In this document: positions 58,480 through 64,000 of the stretch, in pieces
Numbering within the stretch: the stretch's first letter is position 1
Layout of the letters: the number at the start of each line of letters is the position of its first letter
Source of the DNA: Gnetum montanum
Taxonomy: Eukaryota > Streptophyta > Gnetopsida > Gnetales > Gnetaceae
Reading direction: 5' to 3'
NCBI GenBank assembly: GCA_015680685.1
Contig: MNCI01027140.1
Location: 386,173 to 450,172 of the forward strand
Length of the DNA stretch: 64,000 nucleotides
Notes under the pieces: model-generated
Told to the model about the DNA's origin: nothing
The model's database searches: none
What the model saw: only the letters and a program-made list of their open reading frames with translations
Position numbers and translations under genes: made by a program

Positions 58480-59598
58480 ATTCGTTTTTTTTACCGTCTT
58501 CATCATCGTTTCCTTTTATATATTTCCTAAAATCCTAAGAACCAGTGAACCTAGTTTCTTTGTTCTCTTTTCAGAACTTTTTAAGAAAAAGTTTAAAACG
58601 TGCTTACCTGCAAAGCATCTGTTGTTCATATAAATTGTCTTTGATCCGAAGAATTAAAAGGAAATTGTTATCCATTTCCAAGATCTGTGTGTGTGTATTG
58701 ATGTAGTATATCCACAACTTCAATGAATCCTCTGCGGCCAAGCCACCGACTTATTCAGGTACCATTATCCAACGATAAAACATCATCAGCAGAGCATGTG
58801 AAACAGAAAACCATGGGTGTGGACTGCGGAGAAAGATGGGTCTTTGTGAGTTTGACGAAGGGATCAACCTATTAAACCTGTTACCTGGGTGAGTGATAAA
58901 ACGCCCAAAAATGTGCCACCGTAACTGAAAATCTGAGCTTGGAGCAGGAGATAATGGTCATGAATCTAGCCATGATTATGGTTTCAGGAGCGGGGGCCCG
59001 CTCTTTCATGCATAATTGTTTCTTACATCATTCTTTTTTACCAAGCAACGCACACTCGCTCTTTAATTATCCTATTCAGTGTTTGTAAAATCCCCGTTGG
59101 GCCTTTTCATGCATCCCTGTTGGGATTTTCCTGATACTAGTATGAAATATCTGGCAAGTTGAAGGGAATGGGAGGATGCCGATTCAATGAATTGTTGATA
59201 AGATCAATCCAGCAAACTGCAGCAGAGTTGGTAATTCCAAGAACCACACACGTGATGGCACACAATCTCACGAGAAGAAATTGTTTCATTAAACTTTCAA
59301 AAAGACACAAACGTTAAGACCCTTTCTAGCCTTTGTCTTTTCCTTCAACCACAGAAAGGCCGGAGCCCATTGTCTGTGTATTTAACAAATGCAAGGTGAT
59401 CCAAAATCTCCACTTTTTGTGCCTGCATCTTTCTCTGCTTTTTGCCTGTTATGCAGTGAGGGTTGAAATCACAGATCAACTTTTGGAGGACTCCAAATTT
59501 CTTGGGATTTTGCAGAAGCGTTGTCGTAAGGTTTCTGCTGCAAACTGCAAAGTATTAGAGTATTGATTGACAGAATGTGATTTAACTTGCAGACAACC
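58480..59598 (+). promoter_or_regulatory. Upstream region of the bHLH gene
   Basis: The copia element ends about 1.1 kb upstream of the start codon. A perfect G-box, CACGTG, lies at 59249-59254. 'tttaacttgcag' at 59581-59592 looks like a 3' splice site just before acaaccATGG, so a 5' UTR intron is likely. No certain TATA box or donor was assigned. Confidence 0.45.
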
Positions 59599-61223
59599 AT
59601 GGACACTGCAACACAGTGCAAGAATGCAGATGCAGGATTTGGGTCCCGGGATTCTGAGTGTCCTAGAGTTGTAGACTTTAATCATCATCGTAATCAGTTG
59701 GATCTCAGATTGGAGGCACAGCACCCGGAATGGTGTTTCAAAGCACCTAATTGGGAATCAGCTGAGGATTCGCTGCCATCCATCATGGATGATTCGAATC
59801 AGTGGGCTGTGATGGGTTCCTTTTATGAATTCGGTGTTACAGAATTAGAATCTCAGAGATCCTCTGCTTCAGAATTTGTACCAGTTTTGGCAAACAATTC
59901 GGAATTCTCCGGAGTCTGCAGTGATGGTGGAGATTTCACGTTCTGTGACAACGTTGATTCTGCCGGACTGTATCACTCCCATGACTCCATCACGCTGGAT
60001 CAGTCGTTGACAGACAATTTCCCTACCGTGGCCATGTCAGAAACTTCGTTCAACAATTTTCTGGAATTCAGGTCCAGAGAGCTCCGGGACGATCAAAAAT
60101 TGCCTATGCTTTTACGATTCAGAAACAGAAACCTGGCTCTGGAGCAGCAGCGGTTTCAGCCTGACAACAATTCCGGCCAAAATTTCAGCAAAAACTGTCT
60201 CAAGAGGAGAATCACGGTACAGATCACGCAATTTCTTTAGTGGGTCCCGGTTTAGTTTGTTTTCTGCAGGGGAAGTAACTGAACAAGAAAACGTGATGGC
60301 AGAATAGTTGAGCTGTAATGCAGGAAGAAGAAAATGTGGATGAACCTGCAACAACATTGACTGCTACCGCTTGGCAAGATGCTTGCAAAAGCAGCAGAAC
60401 AGTTTACGATAACAATGCAGCCAGATCCAACCTCGGACAGAAGTCGAAGCCACGCAGTTCAAATGACCCCCAAAGCATTGCAGCCCGAGTACGTAATTAA
60501 GTTAATTGCTTATTCATTCATTGATCATTCCCAATTATCAGCTTTCAGCAGACAATCTTCTGTGGTTAGCATATGTCTACTTTGTTTTATATGTGATTCA
60601 GCTTAGGAGGGAGAGAATCAGTGAGAGGTTGAAAATTTTGCAGGATCTGGTGCCGAATGGCTCCAAGGTTGGTGCATTCAACTTTCTCAGTTTTGTCAAG
60701 GCCACGAACTCCAAGACAGCACTGCTGCCCAATTAAAACATTTTCAATCGTAAGTTTCTTATCGATCAGGTTGAGCATCATTTAAGCAAAGTTTGATTTT
60801 AATTTGCAGGTGGATCTGGTGACAATGTTGGAGAAAGCCATCATCTATGTCAAATTCTTGCAACTTCAAATCAAGGTGGAATTTCTGAGTAGTCTAGCTG
60901 CATGGGTCCTATTTCATTTGAAACGGTTGTCTTGGATTTGGAACAAACGTATACATGTTCTTCCATAAATGAACTGCCAAATAAACTAGACGAACAAAAC
61001 CTAGCAATTTAGTCTGAACGTTCCTTCAAACTAAACTTAACACAAGTACTGAATTTGGAGGCTAAAAATTGTGGGAATGCAGGTTTTGGCAACGGATGAG
61101 TACTGGGCGAAGGAAGAGGAGCAAGTGATGCCAAGAATCATGAAGATGGAGGACGCCATGGAAGCAGTTGCATGTGCAGAGGCCAACAAGAAGAAGCAGC
61201 AGCAGGCAGGCAGCCATGTATGA
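59599..61223 (+). CDS. RSL/RHD6-type bHLH transcription factor
   Basis: Five-exon model: 59599-60216, 60324-60488, 60602-60667, 60810-60875, 61083-61223. All introns are GT-AG and phase 0, 351 aa. The bHLH domain is split over exons 2 to 5: DPQSIAAR (end of exon 2), LRRERISERLKILQDLVPNG plus SK (exon 3, basic region, helix 1 and loop), VDLVTMLEKAIIYVKFLQLQ plus IK (exon 4, helix 2), then VLATDEYW at the start of exon 5. The basic region keeps the Glu and Arg that contact E-box DNA. The run from the basic region to VKVLATDE-W is typical of class I RSL proteins (RHD6/RSL1), which act in the nucleus to start root hair or rhizoid growth. The N-terminal 260 residues are acidic and little conserved. 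The protein ends soon after the domain (...KKKQQQAGSHV). The ATG was chosen for its ACAACCATGG context. No symbol is given because orthology was not tested. Confidence 0.9.
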
Positions 61224-62520
61224 TCAAATACTGCAGCAGCCATGATTTCAGAGCGGAAATTAACCCAACTCCAAAACAATCACAGCAGCTTACTATCCAA
61301 AGAAAACACGCTACCAGACAGGCTAGTTTGTCATGGATAAATGATAAACTGATAACCATGATTCGTCTGCAAGTCCACAGTCAATGAATCTCTCTCTGCA
61401 GCATCATGAATAATTTAGGAGCATAAATGGATTATCCCGGAAAAGATGACAGAAAGTCATACAAATTCGCAGCAAAAAAAATTGGCTGCCCCACATGCCA
61501 ATTGAATGCCATCCCCTCCTCCATTGGCGAAGGTTTCGGGCTTGGCAACATTGATGCCTCCTCTGTAACTTGTTTTATCGTTGGCAATTGCCAAATATTT
61601 GAATCGTATCATGTTACGTTGACTTGCATCTTGCCATGGCAAATGTTCCAATCCCAATCCCAATGCGGAATCTGCATCGATACTCGACAGGAATAAGTAG
61701 AGCATTCTTGCACAGAAAGTAGGTAACGATCTACTACGACTAACTTTAGTGAGATTGTTTTTCTTTCCCCGTCTTCAACTTTGACGCGGTTACGGTGTTC
61801 ATCCTTTGTAAAGTCTATACATTTTAGCGCATCGGTATTGCAGTCTTAAAATAATGTTCGGGCTCTCCGATCTATAATCTTTTTTTAACACCTTATGTGA
61901 CATTAATGGCTGAATTTAAATTTTCGTAGATATAATTTAATAATAAATATGATCTAGACTTGTTATAAACCTAATGTAGTTTTAGAATTATTAATTAATA
62001 AATTTTTCCTTATTAACTTTTCTTAGACAGGGACACGTGATTTCAGAACATATATTCCTTCCTCAACTCTCTCTTCTTATTTTTATACGTGCAACAATAC
62101 AATTTATACAATCTAAAAATTTAAAAAACAAAATAAAAACCACTACATTGAAGAAACACAAATTTTCCATGGGAAAAAACTTCAAAGTAAAAAAAAGAAC
62201 CCTAGTAAAATTTGCTCAAGATCATTAGCAACTTAGCCTTTTAAAATAGAGGTAGAATTACAATTAACAATATTTTGGTTAATAGATTAGAATAAATGAG
62301 AGATTTTTAAGATTATTGCTAAGGGTCTAAGAGTAGCTTTTTATTTAATGGCTTAATTTCATGAATTGAAAAAATAAGGAATCTATTATGGATAAATGAT
62401 TTCTAGCAAATTAAGGAATGAACTAAAAAAATTCACAGATTAGTGCTAAACAATTTCAAATAGATTTTCCTTCAATCATGCAACTAGATTAACACTTCTC
62501 CTTCTTGAAGATAAAGTTAT
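61224..62520 (+). other. 3' flank of the bHLH gene, then AT-rich spacer
   Basis: Probable 3' UTR at the start. The AATAAA-like signal at about 61940 is too weak to assign. The ORF 61427-61696 shows no family likeness. From 61880 the sequence is AT-rich. Confidence 0.4.
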
Positions 62521-63380
62521 TAATGAGTGGCGAGGTACGCCTATGCCCAACCATACGAATCACAAGTGTTCATGCACAATTTGGTCGAATTCCATGGATG
62601 GGACTAGTTGTGGCATCTAAATCACTATGCCTTGATCACAGTTTGATGTCTTCCCATTTGGACTAGTGGTAGCTTTGTCACGTATGGTTTAGTCCAGAGT
62701 GAGGCATATGATGTTTATTAATTTATATTTTATTGTTCTATGATTAACAATAGGTTGAAACTCAATTTATAATCAATTCAACTAATCTAATTGCTAATTA
62801 ATAATCAACTACCCTAGCATAAGTATCTGATCCCAGTTCCCGTACACATCCTGAACACATATAACGTCGTTGGGTTACCAAACGTTAAGCATTGTTGGGA
62901 TTACCAAGAGTCATACACATGCTTGAAGTGATCATACTTATGTGCTTAATTAATTAACATGCATTAAAATGTAAATATTAACTAAGTACATGAAAAGTAA
63001 ATTGCATGGAAAGTAAATCTAATCTAAGTCAAAGTGCTACAATGAATAAGAATCAATCTCAATCTTATTACAATTCATGAAATATGTCCAAGTACATTGC
63101 CACTCGAATAAGACTCCAACTGACTTAGATCCACTCTATGGGCACTCACTAACTGGTCTATAAGATTACGAAATAAAACTATAAGAATTTAGCTACTCTA
63201 TTAACAAAACTATGAAAAACTAATGCAAAACTATTACCCAAACCATGTGCCCAAGTGCTATATTTATAGGCCTATCCATACCCCCTAATATCGAATATCC
63301 AATAACGCATCTAGCGGCCCAATATTGGGTATCTGATAGTGGGGCTCTAATATCAAAGCCAAGCAAATCATGACTCATCA
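62521..63380 (-). repeat. TGATGAG-family LTR (minus)
   Basis: TAATGAGTGGCG...GACTCATCA, 860 bp. TATA on the minus strand near 63258-63268 (GCCTATAAATATAG). It matches 38162-39061 in reverse complement. The next bases, 63381-63395, are the same PPT as at 22533. Confidence 0.82.
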
Positions 63381-63620
63381 TACCCCCATGACTGAATGAA
63401 AACTCATCATCGAGTTAAACAAAAGGAGGAATAAGTTCCTTACAAAATATTGGGAATGTATGGGATTATTGAATGATATGCAAACTACTGACTAACTCTA
63501 AGTGCCGCATTACAAAATTTCATTCAAGTGGATGCATACAAAATGATAAAGTGACAAAAAGACTGGACATACATTGAAGATTACAAAATTTGTAGAGGTC
63601 TTTAAAAATCTGTTGAAAAT
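63381..63620 (-). other. Interior fragment of a TGATGAG-family element
   Basis: Matches the reverse complement of about 37985-38161, so it is element interior just upstream of a 3' LTR. Confidence 0.65.
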
Positions 63621-63643
63621 TGATGAGATGCGAATTGCACAGG

Positions 63644-63705
63644 CCGCGATATCGCATACGTGATATCGCGTCCTTCCCTGCGATATCACGTACGCGATAT
63701 CGCGG
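63644..63705. repeat. 25-bp near-perfect inverted repeat in U3
   Basis: The left arm 63644-63668 and right arm 63681-63705 pair at 24 of 25 positions, with a 12-bp spacer. The arms contain GATATC and CGCGATATCGCG-type palindromes. The right arm ends 15 bp before the TATA box. Confidence 0.92.
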
Positions 63706-63719
63706 TCCGCCGCCAAATC

Positions 63720-63727
63720 TATAAATA
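63720..63727 (+). promoter_or_regulatory. LTR TATA box
   Basis: TATAAATA, in the same context as at about 38290. Confidence 0.65.
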
Positions 63728-64000
63728 AGAGGCGCACTCCCCTCATTTCACATCCTAGGCGTAAAATAGCGAAGCTCTGGCGGATTAATCATCCCAGAGA
63801 TAGAATATTTTCCATGTGCCCGCAGTAGGAGTCCCCCAAGTGAACGGTTCTTTATTCGAGCAGCTTTGTACCTGAATGCAAGTTGTGTACGGCAATAAAG
63901 ACGAGCTTTGTGGATAAACCTTGCAGTGCATGGATAGGTTTAATTAATGTTATTTACTGCTTTCCTAGTAACGCGGCATGAGTACGACTTGGTTACGAGC

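Larger units (their letters stand above)
63621..64000 (+). repeat. TGATGAG-family LTR (plus), cut by the window end
   Basis: Starts TGATGAGATG and aligns with 38162-38640: 'agatagaatattttcc', 'tgcccgcagtaggagtc', 'gcaataaagacgagcttt'. It is more GC-rich and less decayed than the other copies. TATA at 63720-63727. Confidence 0.8.

Noticed and set aside
63240-63410. LTR end placed at 63410 (second CTCATCA)
   Set aside because: Comparison with 22532 and 38162 shows the LTR ends at 63380 and the following CCCCCAT is the polypurine tract.
1-64000. CRISPR arrays, operons, bacterial promoters
   Set aside because: Plant genomic DNA; the regular repeats present have no spacer structure.

Overview
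This is plant nuclear DNA. The window carries two apparently intact, intron-containing plant genes: a DUF247 (UPF0481) membrane protein at 16758-19008 on the minus strand, and an RSL/RHD6-type bHLH transcription factor at 59599-61223 on the plus strand. It also holds an intronless, broken copy of a CCR4-type deadenylase. Almost everything else is old, nested retrotransposon sequence. Two genes in 64 kb and layered, degraded LTR elements suggest a large, repeat-rich genome, and a gymnosperm is my best guess. That is an inference; the sequence does not name the species.

Layout. 1-789 and 9856-10430 are repeat-rich flanks of a 9 kb LTR element (790-9850, minus). That element encodes only gag and an aspartic protease and has no reverse transcriptase. 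11430-12500 is a CCR4 deadenylase retropseudogene. 13420-15390 holds a palindrome cluster and an old LTR, followed by a copia RNase H fragment (15391-15934) and a 75-bp perfect tandem duplication. The DUF247 gene follows. From about 20570 to 36540 a LINE on the minus strand is split by two LTR elements with perfect 5-bp target duplications: an Athila/Tat-like Ty3-gypsy element (21673-28196, TSD TACAA) and a copia-like element without a recognisable pol (30030-36535, TSD GTTAG). 38162-39061 is another LTR of the TGATGAG...CTCATCA family. 41649-48110 is a chromovirus-like Ty3-gypsy element (TSD ATAAT). 48427-58474 is a Ty1-copia element on the plus strand, interrupted in its RT by a long-LTR, 405-bp-internal element (51914-57014), which itself holds a foreign block at about 54394-56467. 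The bHLH gene follows, and the window ends in two oppositely oriented LTRs of the TGATGAG family.

How the parts relate. The two host genes are unrelated neighbours 40 kb apart. The retroelements give a relative order of events: LINE first, then the gypsy and copia insertions into it; separately copia, then the short-internal element, then the foreign block. No CRISPR array, rRNA or tRNA gene was seen. The least ordinary items are the two gag-bearing non-autonomous LTR elements, the LTR family with GATATC-rich palindromic U3 regions, and the block of serial tandem duplications inside the youngest nest. All coordinates and alignments were made by eye; domain boundaries inside broken elements are approximate.
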